Shown here: piece by piece, positions 1 to 8,192 of the stretch
How the letters are laid out: each line of letters opens with the position of its first letter
Numbering within the stretch: position 1 is the stretch's first letter
Assembly: GCA_035293565.1 (NCBI GenBank)
Contig: DATGMP010000092.1
Span: forward strand, 33,996 to 97,995
DNA length: 64,000 nucleotides
From: DATGMP01 sp035293565
Lineage (GTDB): Bacteria > Pseudomonadota > Alphaproteobacteria > BOG-932 > Roseiterribacteraceae
Reading direction: 5' to 3'
Position numbers and translations under genes: made by a program
The notes under the pieces: generated by a model
What the model saw: the letters and a program-made list of their open reading frames with translations, nothing else
What the model was told of the DNA's origin: nothing
Database searches by the model: none

Positions 1-12
1 CCCGTCTTCCCC

Positions 13-639
13 TCACCGCCTTAGCGCGCCGACGATCTGGCGACCGATCTCGGCAGGCCTGAGATCGCCGTCCGGCGAGTACCAGACGCCGGTGGCGTTG
101 AGCGCGCCCAGGTAATGTTTCTGGAAGATTCGGCGATCGATGTCCGGCGGAAGCGGCAGCGCCGCGATGACGCCCTCCATCATGCGCTCGAACCGGTCGC
201 GCTGCGCCACCAGCCGCCTGCGCACCGATGGATCGAGCCCCGGCGGAAACATTGGCGTCACCAGCACGCGAAAACCGGCGCGCCCGAGCAGAGCTTCGCA
301 ATGGGCGACGGCCGCGGCCTCGAGCCTATCCCAGGGATCCGCGATATCGGCGATCGCAGAGCGGACGGCATCGAAGATTTTCGACACGCTCGCATCCTGG
401 ACCGCGACGTAGAGTTCTTCCTTGGAGGCGAAATGGTAGTAGAGCGACCCCGACATCAGTCCGGCGGCAGCCGCGATGTCCCGCATCGATGTGGCCTCGA
501 AGCCCTTCGTGGCGAACAGATCCGAGGCCGCGACCAGCACCTTTTGCCGGCGCGCTTCCGCTCGGGTGAGCTCGGCCGGCACCGTTTCTTCGGCCGGCTT
601 CGGGAGATCGCGCGCCGCCGCAATCGCATTCATTGTCAT
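13..639 (-). CDS. TetR/AcrR-family transcriptional regulator
   Basis: A 208-residue cytoplasmic repressor. The N-terminal helix-turn-helix (about residues 30-75) has the usual layout: a helix ending in LFATKGFEATSMRDIA, then a turn, then the recognition helix with SLYYHFASKEEL. The rest is an alpha-helical ligand domain without a recognisable ligand signature. The gene is divergent from the acyl-CoA dehydrogenase at 733. The 93-bp gap between them holds a perfect 16-bp palindrome (666-681), so it probably controls itself and the catabolic run to its right. Acyl-CoA or pathway-intermediate ligands are common for such regulators, but that is inference here. A second in-frame Met three codons in (start 633) is an alternative start. 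Confidence 0.9.
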   Translation of the reverse strand: MTMNAIAAARDLPKPAEETVPAELTRAEARRQKVLVAASDLFATKGFEATSMRDIAAAAGLMSGSLYYHFASKEELYVAVQDASVSKIFDAVRSAIADIADPWDRLEAAAVAHCEALLGRAGFRVLVTPMFPPGLDPSVRRRLVAQRDRFERMMEGVIAALPLPPDIDRRIFQKHYLGALNATGVWYSPDGDLRPAEIGRQIVGALRR

Positions 640-665
640 GTTTCCCGTCGCGCCGTCTTGCTTTT

Positions 666-681
666 TCTAACGATCGTTAGA
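666..681. promoter_or_regulatory. Perfect 16-bp palindrome, probable TetR operator
   Basis: TCTAACGATCGTTAGA is identical to its own reverse complement. It lies between the divergent starts of the TetR gene (639) and the acyl-CoA dehydrogenase (733), the usual place for a TetR operator. It would overlap the promoter of either gene. Confidence 0.75.
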
Positions 682-732
682 TAGATTTTAGCCCACGCCC
701 ACCGGGCCGACAAGCTTTCCGGAGGATGACCG

Positions 733-1872
733 ATGCTGGATCCTGCCACAGCCGAAGAGCTGACGATCTTCCGCGACGCGACCCGCAAATTCGTGGATCG
801 CGAGATCGTCCCGCATGCCGCGCGCTGGCGGGAGCAGGGAGTGGTCGACCGCGATCTGTGGCTGAAAGCGGGCGAGGCTGGGCTGCTCTGCGCGGGAATA
901 CCGGCCGAATATGGCGGCGCGGGCGGCAATTTCCGGCACGAGGCCGTGATCATCGATGAGTTGGCACGAGCCAATTTCGCCGATTTCGGCGAGCCGCTGC
1001 ACAGCGCAATCGTCGCCCCCTACATCCAGCACTACGGGACCGAGGAGCAGCGGCGCCGCTGGCTGCCCAAGCTCGCCACCGGCCAGCTGATCGGGGCCAT
1101 TGCGATGACCGAGCCGGGGGCGGGCTCGGACCTTCAAGGCGTGCGCACTTCGGCGAAGCTCGACGGCAATTCCTATGTGATCAACGGCCAGAAGGTCTTC
1201 ATCACCAACGGCCAGCTCGCAAACTTCATCATCGTCGTCGCCAAGACGGATCCGGCGGCCGGAGGGAAGGGGATTTCGCTGCTGATCGTCGAGACCGAGG
1301 AGGTCGAGGGTTTTCGGCGCGGGCGCAATCTCGAGAAGGTGGGCTTCAAGGCGCAAGATACGTCGGAGCTGTTCTTCGACGATGTGCGGGTCCCGACGAG
1401 CAATCTCTTGGGGCCCGAGCCCAACAAGGGCTTCGTTCAGCTGATGGAGCAGCTGCCGCAAGAGCGGCTCATCATTGCGGTTCAAGCAGTCGGCGCGATG
1501 GAAACAGCGATCCGGCTGGCGACCGAATATGTCAAAGAGCGCAAGGCATTCGGGAAGACCATCTTCGACTTCCAGAATACGCGCTTCAAACTGGCCGAGG
1601 CCGCCACCGAAGCGAAGGTCGCTCGGGTATTCGTCGATTTCTGCATCGACGAGCTCGTGGCCGGCAGGCTCGACGTCGTCACCGCGGCGATGTCGAAATG
1701 GTGGACGACCGAAAAGCAGTGCCAGGTCGTCGACGAATGCCTGCAGCTTTTCGGCGGTTATGGCTATATGTCGGAATATCCGATCTCGACCATGTGGACC
1801 GACGCGCGCGTGCAGAAGATTTACGGCGGCACCAACGAGATCATGAAAGAGCTGATCTCGCGCAGCCTTTGA
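733..1872 (+). CDS. Acyl-CoA dehydrogenase (flavoprotein)
   Basis: 379 residues, normal for a short-chain acyl-CoA dehydrogenase that makes 2,3-enoyl-CoA with FAD and passes electrons to ETF. It has the family FAD/substrate segment AMTEPGAGSDLQG (residues 124-136) and the C-terminal GGYGYMSEYP stretch. The C-terminal position that is Glu (YEGT) in MCAD is Gly here (YGGTNEIMKE). The catalytic base is therefore probably Glu244 in LPQERLII, as in isovaleryl- and long-chain-type enzymes; this is inference by alignment from memory. A good GGAGG site (about 720-724) precedes the ATG. It is first in a run with a 3-hydroxyacyl-CoA dehydrogenase 24 bp downstream and is probably under the TetR at 13-639. 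Confidence 0.93.
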   Translation: MLDPATAEELTIFRDATRKFVDREIVPHAARWREQGVVDRDLWLKAGEAGLLCAGIPAEYGGAGGNFRHEAVIIDELARANFADFGEPLHSAIVAPYIQHYGTEEQRRRWLPKLATGQLIGAIAMTEPGAGSDLQGVRTSAKLDGNSYVINGQKVFITNGQLANFIIVVAKTDPAAGGKGISLLIVETEEVEGFRRGRNLEKVGFKAQDTSELFFDDVRVPTSNLLGPEPNKGFVQLMEQLPQERLIIAVQAVGAMETAIRLATEYVKERKAFGKTIFDFQNTRFKLAEAATEAKVARVFVDFCIDELVAGRLDVVTAAMSKWWTTEKQCQVVDECLQLFGGYGYMSEYPISTMWTDARVQKIYGGTNEIMKELISRSL

Positions 1873-1896
1873 CCCTTCGACAGATCGAGGAATTCC

Positions 1897-3228
1897 ATGA
1901 CCATTCTCGAGATTTCGGAAACCCAGAAGGCCGCCGCGCTGGAGCACGTCGCCGCAGCGGAGCGCGCTGTGTGGAACATTCCGGATGTTCCGGCCTCCAC
2001 GCCGGTCAGGCCGATCAATTCCGCCGCCATCATAGGCGCGGGTACGATGGGCGGCGGCATCTCGATGTCCTTCGCCAATGCCGGCATTCCCGTGATCGTG
2101 ATCGATGTGGACGCAGCATCGCTCGATCGCGGCCTGTCGCGTATCCGCGGCAATTACGCGGCGACGGTGTCGAAAGGCCGCCTCAGCCAAGCGCAGATGG
2201 ATGAGCGCGTGGCGCTTCTGCGGTCTACAACCGACATCGCTGCGGTTGCTGACGCGGACATCGTCATCGAGGCGGTGTTCGAGCGCATCGATATCAAACT
2301 CGACATCTTCCGCAAGCTTGACCGGCTCGCCAAGCCGGGAGCGATCCTGGCCACGAATACATCGATGCTCGACGTCGACCGGATCGCCGCCGAGACGAAG
2401 CGCCCGCAAGACGTCCTGGGGACGCATTTCTTCAGCCCGGCGAACGTGATGAAGCTGCTGGAGGTCGTGCGCGGCGAGAAGACTGCGAAGGATGTGCTGG
2501 CGACCGTGATGTCGGTGGCCCGCAAGATCGGCAAGATTCCGGTCGCGGTCGGCGTCTGCGACGGTTTCGTCGGCAACCGGATGGTCGAGCAATATTTCCG
2601 CGAGGCCGAGTTCCTCGTCGCGGAGGGCGCAAGCCCGGCGCAGGTCGACAAGGCGCTCACCGATTACGGTCTTGCGATGGGACCCTTCGCCATGTCGGAC
2701 ATGGCGGGTGTCGATGTGCGCTGGGAGGTAGCGAAACGCAACGGCGACCCGGGCGCCGGCGGAAAGCGCTACTCCGATCTCGTTGGCGCTCTGGGACGCA
2801 TGGGCCGGTTCGGACAGAAGACCGGGGCCGGCTTTTATCGCTATGAGCCCGGAAGTCGCGCGCCGATTCCGGACCCGGCGCTCGACGCTGTCTTCCAGGC
2901 CGAATCCGAACGCCAGGGCGTGAAGCGGCATGAGGTCGGGCCTGAGGAGATCGTGAAGCGCTGTCTCTATGCGTTGATCAACGAAGGCGCGGATATTCTC
3001 GAAGAGCGGATCGCCGCCAGGGCGGGCGACATTGACGTGATTTATGTGAATGGCTACGGCTTCCCCGCCTATCGCGGCGGACCGATGTTCGCAGCCGACC
3101 TGATCGGCCTCGACGCAGTGCATCGGGAGATCGAGCAGTTCCGCAACACCTTCGGCGATCATTGGCGCCCATCGCCGTTGCTGGCGCGCCTGGCGCGCGA
3201 GGGGAAGCGCTTCAACGATCCGACATGA
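1897..3228 (+). CDS. 3-hydroxyacyl-CoA dehydrogenase, stand-alone
   Basis: 443 residues. It oxidises 3-hydroxyacyl-CoA to 3-ketoacyl-CoA with NAD. About 40 residues of unmatched N-terminus precede the Rossmann motif GAGTMGGG; HFFSPANVMKLLEVV and the C-terminal 3HCDH domains follow, with GFVGNRM and GRFGQKTGAGFYRY. The layout matches the dehydrogenase half of FadB/FadJ-type proteins without the N-terminal crotonase half; a separate crotonase-fold gene lies at 5625. The gene sits 24 bp after the acyl-CoA dehydrogenase and 7 bp before the next gene, so co-transcription is likely. The substrate is unknown. Confidence 0.92.
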   Translation: MTILEISETQKAAALEHVAAAERAVWNIPDVPASTPVRPINSAAIIGAGTMGGGISMSFANAGIPVIVIDVDAASLDRGLSRIRGNYAATVSKGRLSQAQMDERVALLRSTTDIAAVADADIVIEAVFERIDIKLDIFRKLDRLAKPGAILATNTSMLDVDRIAAETKRPQDVLGTHFFSPANVMKLLEVVRGEKTAKDVLATVMSVARKIGKIPVAVGVCDGFVGNRMVEQYFREAEFLVAEGASPAQVDKALTDYGLAMGPFAMSDMAGVDVRWEVAKRNGDPGAGGKRYSDLVGALGRMGRFGQKTGAGFYRYEPGSRAPIPDPALDAVFQAESERQGVKRHEVGPEEIVKRCLYALINEGADILEERIAARAGDIDVIYVNGYGFPAYRGGPMFAADLIGLDAVHREIEQFRNTFGDHWRPSPLLARLAREGKRFNDPT

Positions 3229-3235
3229 GGCTGCG

Positions 3236-4243
3236 ATGAAGCTGAGCTGGGCAGGGTTCAAGGACGAGGTTCCATTCCGCGAGCAGGTCAAAGCGATCGC
3301 GCCTTTGGGCTTCGACACGCTGGCCGTCACCGAGACCGGACACGATCCGTTCATTCGCGCGGCCGTGGCGATCGAGCATACTGAGCGCATCGAGATCATG
3401 ACCGGCATTGTCGTGGCCTTCGCGCGGACCCCGATGCTTCTGGCCTATGCGGCGCATGATCTGAACGCCTTATCGGGCGGCCGATTCATTCTGGGCTTGG
3501 GATCACAGGTGAAAGCCCATATCACCAAGCGCTTCGCCATGCCCTGGTCGGAACCGGCGGAGCGCATGCGCGAGATGATTCAGGCGGTCCATGCGATCTG
3601 GGATTGCTGGTATGACGGCAAGCCGCTCGATTTTCGCGGTCGCTTCTACAGTCATACGCTGATGACGCCCTACTTCACGCCGACGGACACGCGGTCCGGC
3701 CGGGCGAAGATTCATTTGGCCGCGGTTGGAACGCACATGACGAACGTGGCGGCCGAGGTTGCGGACGGTATGATCTGCCATCCGTTTACGACCGAGCGCT
3801 ATGTGCGCGAGGTCACGATGCCTGCCATCGAGGCAGGCCTCACGCAAACGGGCCGGCAGCGCGGGGATTTCGAGCTGACGGGTTTCCCGTTCGTGGCGAC
3901 CGGGTGGAACGACGAAGCTCTCGAAAAATCGATTGCCGACACGCGCCGGCAGATCGCGTTCTACGGCTCGACGCCCGCCTATCGCGGCGTGCTCGAGCTC
4001 CATGGATGGGGCGATCTCCAGACCGACCTGAATGCGCTTTCGAAGCAGGGCCGTTGGGAAGAGATGGGGCGGCTCATCGACGATCGGATCCTCGAAGCGT
4101 TCGCCGTGATCGGACGGCCCGAGGAGGCGGCTCGCGAGCTTCGTCGGAGGTTCGACGGCGCCTTCGACCGCATGTCGGTGAATTTCGCCCTGCAACCCGA
4201 AACCCTGCCGCCGATTCTCCAGCTGCTGCGACGCGGGACCTAA
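3236..4243 (+). CDS. Luciferase-like (LLM class) oxidoreductase
   Basis: 335 residues with the bacterial-luciferase TIM-barrel layout: N-terminal GFDTLAVTETGHDPF, then LNALSGGRFILGLGSQ, and a C-terminal regulator of flavin binding. It resembles the subgroup usually annotated as F420-dependent LLM oxidoreductases. Members use FMN or F420, and cofactor and substrate cannot be settled here. It starts 7 bp after the hydroxyacyl-CoA dehydrogenase stop, so translation is probably coupled. Given the beta-oxidation partners and the retro-Claisen-type crotonase nearby, a flavin-dependent monooxygenase or dehydrogenase step on an alicyclic ketone is a reasonable hypothesis, not shown. Confidence 0.85.
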   Translation: MKLSWAGFKDEVPFREQVKAIAPLGFDTLAVTETGHDPFIRAAVAIEHTERIEIMTGIVVAFARTPMLLAYAAHDLNALSGGRFILGLGSQVKAHITKRFAMPWSEPAERMREMIQAVHAIWDCWYDGKPLDFRGRFYSHTLMTPYFTPTDTRSGRAKIHLAAVGTHMTNVAAEVADGMICHPFTTERYVREVTMPAIEAGLTQTGRQRGDFELTGFPFVATGWNDEALEKSIADTRRQIAFYGSTPAYRGVLELHGWGDLQTDLNALSKQGRWEEMGRLIDDRILEAFAVIGRPEEAARELRRRFDGAFDRMSVNFALQPETLPPILQLLRRGT

Positions 4244-4271
4244 CCGACAGGGTCGGCTAAGCTGAGCCGGC

Positions 4272-4291
4272 GACCGCGAGTCTTCGCGGTC
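4272..4291 (+). terminator. GC-rich hairpin after the LLM gene
   Basis: GACCGCGA and TCGCGGTC form an 8-bp stem around GTCT, 28 bp after the stop at 4243 and 21 bp before the next start. No T-tract follows, so it may be a pause or mRNA-processing hairpin rather than an intrinsic terminator. Confidence 0.4.
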
Positions 4292-4312
4292 CTCTCCAGT
4301 CGCCGCGGCTCC

Positions 4313-5440
4313 ATGATTTTCAAGCAGGCATTCGCCAAACCGCTTAGACCCGAAGATCTCCCGCGCACGGCGCGTTGGCTCGCGCTGCTGTTGATCTCGG
4401 CGATCCTCTGGGGGTTTCTCGACTTGGTGGGCGTGCCGGCTGCGTTGCTGCTCGGGCCCATGCTGGCCGGCATCATCATCGAAGCAGGTGGTGGTGCGGT
4501 TCGGGTGCCGCCTCTGCTCTACCTCGCGGCTCAGGCCGCGGTCGGCGGGTTTGTCGCGGGCGCCGTGCAGCCGACGATTCTATCGGTCATCGGCAGCGAC
4601 TGGCCGCTCTTCGTGGGGCTGGTGATGTCGATGGTAGTCGTCACCAGCCTGGCCGGCTGGCTGATGAGCCGCTGGCGGTTGCTGCCCGCGACGACCGCCG
4701 TTTGGGGCACATCGCCGGGCGCGGCGGCGACGATGATCATCATGGCGGAGGCATTCGGGGCCGACATTCAGCTGGTCGCCTTCATGCAATATCTGCGCGT
4801 CGCGCTCATCGCCGTCGTGGCTTCGGTGATCGCCGGGCTATCGGGTCACGGCGGCGTGCTATCGCCTGCCCACGAGATGTTTTCCGCGCCCAAGGACTGG
4901 CGCGCCGTCGCCGAAACGCTGGCGCTGGTGGCGGTCGGCGGCTTCATTGGCAGCCGATCGCGCATTCCGGCCGGAACGCTGCTCGTGCCGATGGGGGCGG
5001 GGATTGCCCTTCACGCGGCGGGCTGGATCGCGATCGAGCTGCCGCGTCCGCTGATTGCCGCGAGCTATGCGCTGATCGGCTGGCGGATCGGCCTCGGCTT
5101 CACGCGGCCGATTCTCATTCACGCCGCGCGCGTGCTGCCGGTGATATTGGCATCGATCTTCGCCGCGATCACGTTCTCCGGGATACTCGCTCTGCTGCTG
5201 GCGAGATTCCTCGGCATGGACCTGTTGACCGCCTATCTCGCGACGAGTCCGGGCGGCATGGATTCGATCGCTGTGATCGCGGCTTCGGCGCGCGTCGATC
5301 TGTCGTTCGTGATGGCGCTACAGACGGCACGATTCCTGATTGTGATGATTGTGGGTCCGCCGCTGGCGCGTTTCGTCGCCCGCCGCTCCGGTCGGCTCGC
5401 TACGCCCGGTCCGGAGGCGTCCGGCCAAACTATCCGATAG
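4313..5440 (+). CDS. AbrB-family (PF05145-type) integral membrane protein
   Basis: 375 residues, very hydrophobic, with about 10 predicted membrane segments arranged as two similar halves. Each half has the family's Gly/Pro-rich turn (VWGTSPGAAATMIIMAEAFG and a matching YLATSPGGMDSIAVIAA). The family is often mislabelled 'ammonia monooxygenase' or 'AbrB regulator'; its transport function is undetermined. An internal repeat suggests inverted-repeat topology. It follows the LLM gene by 69 bp with a hairpin between, so it may be expressed with or separately from the upstream genes. Position in the catabolic run suggests substrate uptake or product export; that is inference. Confidence 0.85.
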   Translation: MIFKQAFAKPLRPEDLPRTARWLALLLISAILWGFLDLVGVPAALLLGPMLAGIIIEAGGGAVRVPPLLYLAAQAAVGGFVAGAVQPTILSVIGSDWPLFVGLVMSMVVVTSLAGWLMSRWRLLPATTAVWGTSPGAAATMIIMAEAFGADIQLVAFMQYLRVALIAVVASVIAGLSGHGGVLSPAHEMFSAPKDWRAVAETLALVAVGGFIGSRSRIPAGTLLVPMGAGIALHAAGWIAIELPRPLIAASYALIGWRIGLGFTRPILIHAARVLPVILASIFAAITFSGILALLLARFLGMDLLTAYLATSPGGMDSIAVIAASARVDLSFVMALQTARFLIVMIVGPPLARFVARRSGRLATPGPEASGQTIR

Positions 5441-5624
5441 GGAAGCCTAGGATCCGCGCCGATTGCGTGTAGCCGACATATGCTACGCCATGTCCATGAT
5501 GTCGAGCGATGCGATCTTAAAAAACAATTTTGTCAGAATGTTTTTCTGTTAAGGTGCATCCGAAGCAGCCGACATACAGCGGCGCGGATGTCGATTGGCG
5601 CATCGGTGGAGAGCGGGGAAGGTC

Positions 5625-6404
5625 ATGCCAAAATTCGAGAGCTACGCCAACAAGTATAAGAATATTATATTGGATCGGCGTGACGGGATTCTGGAAGTCC
5701 GCGTTCATTCAAACGGTGGCCCGCTGAAATGGGGCGCGCTGGAGACCAGCGCGCACGCGCAGCTGGGCGAAGCCTTCTACAATATCGGTCGGGACCCCGA
5801 GAACCGCGTGGTCATCCTGACCGGTACCGGCGATACGTTTCTTGCCGAGTTCGACATGGAAGAGATCGGGATGGGTGGGGGCTCCATCGCCGAGTACTGG
5901 GACCGCATCTATGTCGAGGGCAAGGATCTGCTGATGAACTTGCTCGACATTCCGGTACCGGTGATCGGCGCGGTGAACGGACCGGCTTTCATCCATGCCG
6001 AGCTGGTCACCATGTCGGACATCGTGATCGCTTCGGAGAACGCAGCGTTCGCCGATCTCGCCCATTTCCCGGGCGGCACGGTGCCGGGCGATGGCGTCCA
6101 TGTCTGGTGGGAGATGCTGCTCGGTGTGAACAGGTCGCGGTATTTCCTGATGACCGGGCAGCAAATTCCAGCCAAAGAAGCGCTCGCTTTGGGCATCGTG
6201 AGCGAGGTCGTGCCGCGGAACGAACTGCTCGCGCGCGCACGCGCGTTGGCGCAGCAGCTGCTGAAGCAGCCACCGCTCGTTCTGCGCTATACGCGCACCG
6301 CCGTGACTCAGAACATCAAGCGTCGCATGCTCGATGATCTTGGCTACGGCCTGATGCTCGAGGGCATGGGCGTGATGGGCGCGTTTTGGCCGGGCTCCAA
6401 ATAG
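5625..6404 (+). CDS. Crotonase-fold retro-Claisen hydrolase (6-oxocamphor hydrolase-like)
   Basis: 259 residues from the ATG at 5625, chosen because GCGGGGAAGG precedes it; a TTG at 5595 would add ten residues. The crotonase core includes VVILTGTGDTFLAEFD and VIGAVNGPAFIHAELV. Unlike enoyl-CoA hydratases it carries His44, His124, His147, Asp156 and Glu246. These match the set reported for 6-oxocamphor hydrolase (His45, His122, His145, Asp154, Glu244), with identical spacing from the second residue on. That enzyme cleaves a C-C bond of a cyclic beta-diketone hydrolytically without CoA. The segment FPGGTVPGDGVHVWWE is also typical. The SDR start follows 11 bp after the stop. A beta-diketone or related alicyclic substrate is inferred. 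Confidence 0.82.
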   Translation: MPKFESYANKYKNIILDRRDGILEVRVHSNGGPLKWGALETSAHAQLGEAFYNIGRDPENRVVILTGTGDTFLAEFDMEEIGMGGGSIAEYWDRIYVEGKDLLMNLLDIPVPVIGAVNGPAFIHAELVTMSDIVIASENAAFADLAHFPGGTVPGDGVHVWWEMLLGVNRSRYFLMTGQQIPAKEALALGIVSEVVPRNELLARARALAQQLLKQPPLVLRYTRTAVTQNIKRRMLDDLGYGLMLEGMGVMGAFWPGSK

Positions 6405-6415
6405 CGGAGATGATC

Positions 6416-7204
6416 ATGGGCAAATTGGGCGGTAAGATCGCGCTCGTCACTGGCGCGGCATCGGGGATCGGCAAAGCTTCGGCGATTCTGTTCGCGCAAG
6501 AGGGGGCTGAGGTTGCGGTCGTGGATCGCGATCTGCAGGGCGCCAACGCGACGGTCGAGGAGATCACGAACGCGGGCGGCAAGGCGATCGCGATTGGGAC
6601 GGATGTGTCCAAGAGCGCTGAAATTCAGCACATGATAGCAACCACGGTCGAAAGCTTCGGTCGACTCGACATCGTCTTCAGCAATGCCGGCATCATGTCC
6701 TCCAGCCTTTTGCATCAAATGGCCGAGGAGGAATGGCACCGTGTGATTGCGATCAATCTCACGGCCGGCTTTCTGATCTGCAAATACGCGTTGCCGGAGC
6801 TGATGAAGCATGGCGGCGTAATCCTCTGCACGGCCTCGGTCGCGGGACTCGAAGGCCGTACTGCGCATGCCGCTTACGGCGCCAGCAAGGCCGGGCTGAT
6901 CAACATGATCAGGAATGTCGCCATGGATTACGCGCGGTACAATATCCGCGCCAATTGCCTCTGCCCCGGTGGCGTCCAGACGAATATCTCGAAGGAGGCG
7001 CTCAAGCACATGTCGCCTGCCTTGCTTGAGAGGTTGGCGAGATGGTCCGCTGAGAATGTCCCGCAAGGCCGCGTCGCGATGCCGGAGGAGCTTGCGCGCG
7101 CTGCGCTCTTCCTGTGCTCGGACGACGCGTCCTATGTCACCGGAACCGCCATGGTGGTCGATGGCGGCTCGATCGCAGGCCATTTCATTCCGCTGGCCGA
7201 GTGA
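6416..7204 (+). CDS. Short-chain dehydrogenase/reductase (classical SDR)
   Basis: 262 residues from the ATG at 6416, placed 7 nt after GGAG. It has a Rossmann TGAASGIG (residues 12-19), NAG (90-92), and the complete triad Ser141, Tyr154, Lys158 (AYGASK), with C-terminal VVDGG. An Asp after the second strand (VVDRD) suggests NAD(H) preference. It lies 11 bp after the oxocamphor-hydrolase-like gene, so they form a pair: an SDR that oxidises an alcohol to a diketone would feed a retro-Claisen hydrolase. This role is inference from context; the substrate is not readable. Confidence 0.93.
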   Translation: MGKLGGKIALVTGAASGIGKASAILFAQEGAEVAVVDRDLQGANATVEEITNAGGKAIAIGTDVSKSAEIQHMIATTVESFGRLDIVFSNAGIMSSSLLHQMAEEEWHRVIAINLTAGFLICKYALPELMKHGGVILCTASVAGLEGRTAHAAYGASKAGLINMIRNVAMDYARYNIRANCLCPGGVQTNISKEALKHMSPALLERLARWSAENVPQGRVAMPEELARAALFLCSDDASYVTGTAMVVDGGSIAGHFIPLAE

Positions 7205-7231
7205 GCCGCGCATGTTCGGATTCCGTCTGCG

Positions 7232-7780
7232 TTACCGGTTTGGCGGCGAAGCCTCGTGAGGACGAGCGAGCTTCTTCACGATTTCTTGCGCGATATCGTC
7301 GGGCGGTACGCTGCCGCAGCGCACGACGATCGCCTGCTCGTCCTCGCCTGGCGGCTCGAGTGTGGCAAGCTGGCTGTCGAGCAGGCTTGCGGGCATGTAG
7401 TGGCCGCGACGCTGCGCAAGCCTTTTGGCGAGCTCCTTTCTTTCCGCCTCGAGGAACACGAAGCGGATTGTGGGCCCGGCGATGCTTCTCAGTCGGTCTC
7501 GATAGGCGCGTTTCAGTGCCGAACAGGCGATGATGATGCGGTGGCCGTTTTGGAGCGAGTCAGCGAGCGCATGGCCGACACGGTCCAACCATGGCCATCG
7601 ATCCTCATCCTCGAGGGGAATGCCTGAGCGCATCTTGGAGATGCTTTCGGGCGAGTGCAGCGTGTCGCCTTCGACGAAGGTTGCCCCGAGCCGTCGGGCA
7701 AGCAGCGCGCCGACGGTCGACTTGCCGCTGCCGCTTACGCCCATTAGCACGATCGCGAGTTTTTCGTTGGATGAAGTCAT
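7232..7780 (-). CDS. gntK: Gluconokinase
   Basis: 182 residues, typical for bacterial GntK, which phosphorylates gluconate to 6-phosphogluconate with ATP. Walker A is GVSGSGKST near the N-terminus, followed by the family's FVEGDTLHSPESISKM and PLEDEDRWPWL. The central ACSALKRAYRDRLR and the C-terminal LATLEPPGEDE are also diagnostic. It is convergent with the SDR gene and has no gluconate permease or GntR neighbour here. The short divergent region upstream (7781-7852) includes a small GATAT/ATATC dyad. Confidence 0.95.
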   Translation of the reverse strand: MTSSNEKLAIVLMGVSGSGKSTVGALLARRLGATFVEGDTLHSPESISKMRSGIPLEDEDRWPWLDRVGHALADSLQNGHRIIIACSALKRAYRDRLRSIAGPTIRFVFLEAERKELAKRLAQRRGHYMPASLLDSQLATLEPPGEDEQAIVVRCGSVPPDDIAQEIVKKLARPHEASPPNR

Positions 7781-7852
7781 GGCGCGCGGAATAGAACGAT
7801 ATCATATCAACCACGGCAGCGGGCGATAGGGTCCGGACCAAAGGAGGTCGTC

Positions 7853-8139
7853 ATGAGCAAGGACATGGAAGAGGCACCCGGCACGCTCCATCTCGGCCCT
7901 CGGCGCATTCCGATGCCTCCGACGATCAGTGCGTTCGCGCAGCGATTTATGGCGGAGAGCACCCTGCGGATGGAGGCCATGCTCGCCGCCGCCAAACCAG
8001 AGGCGTCAAACCAGAGGCGCCAGACCGGCCGCTCGATCCGGCAGATTGGAAGCAACGCATCGCGATGATCGACAAACGCTTCGATCCGGTGGCCGACCAG
8101 ATGCTCAAGTCGGTGCTGGCCCGTCAGGTTACATTATGA
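7853..8139 (+). pseudogene. Small gene split by a 14-bp tandem duplication
   Basis: A strong AAAGGAGG site 6 nt upstream of the ATG at 7853 shows this was a translated gene. The initial frame gives 71 residues ending at 8068. From residue 48 it becomes Arg/Gln/Ser-rich and unlike coding sequence. A near-perfect 14-bp duplication (7994-8007 and 8008-8021) explains this: removing one copy restores a single 81-codon frame that continues with PLDPADWKQRIAMIDKRFDP and ends at TGA 8137-8139. The start LGPRRIPMPPTISAFAQRFM resembles the N-terminal cap of alpha/beta-hydrolase esterases, but the hydrolase core is absent. The present product is probably a frameshifted remnant. Confidence 0.7.
7994..8021 (+). 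repeat. 14-bp tandem duplication causing a frameshift
   Basis: Two adjacent copies, AAACCAGAGGCGTC and AAACCAGAGGCGCC, differ at one base. Fourteen is not a multiple of three, so the second copy shifts the reading frame of the gene starting at 7853. The single mismatch suggests the duplication is not the newest event or has drifted. Confidence 0.8.
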
Positions 8140-8192
8140 TAGCAATGTTTTGAAGAGAGCGCAAAGCTCGCGGGGGCAGGGAAGGAAGGCCG

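Noticed and set aside
688..3408. A 906-codon open frame on the minus strand across the acyl-CoA and hydroxyacyl-CoA dehydrogenase genes
   Set aside because: It is antisense to two clearly functional genes, is rich in Arg/His/Asp as expected for a GC-rich shadow frame, and has no family motif or ribosome site.
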